64,000 nucleotides of DNA from Norana najaformis (Eukaryota > Annelida > Clitellata > Crassiclitellata > Hormogastridae), in contig OZ029923.1 of NCBI GenBank assembly GCA_964023275.1, positions 4,202,729 to 4,266,728 on the forward strand, read 5' to 3'. How positions within the stretch are numbered: position 1 is the first letter of the stretch; every line of letters begins with the position of its first letter. This document shows, in pieces, positions 63,976 to 64,000 of this stretch. The translations under genes were made by a program, and so were the position numbers. Below the pieces are notes generated by a model. It made no database searches and was not told where the DNA came from. It was given only the letters and a program-made list of their open reading frames with translations.

Positions 63976-64000
63976 GAAATAGACCCAGTAAAATAAACAG

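Overview
The window is nuclear DNA of an invertebrate animal. It holds four intron-rich protein genes (GT-AG introns plus two GC-AG introns), wide intergenic spaces, many tetranucleotide microsatellites (GTAT, CTGT, CCTG, ATCC) and dozens of degraded LINE and SINE copies. The four proteins are metazoan (RFX1/2/3-type factor, SOSS complex subunit C, RNF38/44-type RING ligase) except that one is a GH3 beta-xylosidase-like enzyme, a family absent from vertebrates but, to my knowledge, kept in several marine invertebrates. A lophotrochozoan such as a mollusc is a reasonable guess, but the sequence does not prove it.

Layout. 1-1155: 3' part of an open frame resembling DUF7869 transposon-associated proteins. 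1.6-9.75 kb: gene-poor repeat territory with reverse-transcriptase wreckage, large microsatellites, an orphan promoter-like island near 7.0 kb and a dense cluster of TCF/LEF-type motifs near 8.1 kb. 10.2-31 kb, minus strand: an RFX1/2/3 gene with 15 coding exons (783 aa), a long 3' UTR and a promoter-like region around 30.3-31.0 kb. 33.5-36.0 kb, minus strand: a compact five-exon gene for SOSS complex subunit C (105 aa), whose exons are too short to be seen as long open frames. 36.6-46.2 kb, plus strand: a 12-exon GH3 enzyme gene (751 aa), head-to-head with the SOSSC gene across about 675 bp. 46.2-55.2 kb: tandem arrays, (TA)n tracts, LINE pieces and SINE copies. 55.2-61.25 kb, plus strand: an eight-exon RING-H2 E3 ligase gene of the RNF38/44 type (483 aa or more). 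61.25-64 kb: 3' flank made of a nest of the same repeat families.

The four genes do not form a pathway. RFX acts in transcription (ciliary genes), SOSSC in the single-strand-DNA damage response, the GH3 enzyme in secreted or lysosomal glycan breakdown, and the RNF protein in ubiquitination. All exon junctions listed were checked by hand for splice dinucleotides and reading phase, and all four frames close without internal stops. Repeat boundaries are approximate, and repeat family names (A to F) are local to this report.
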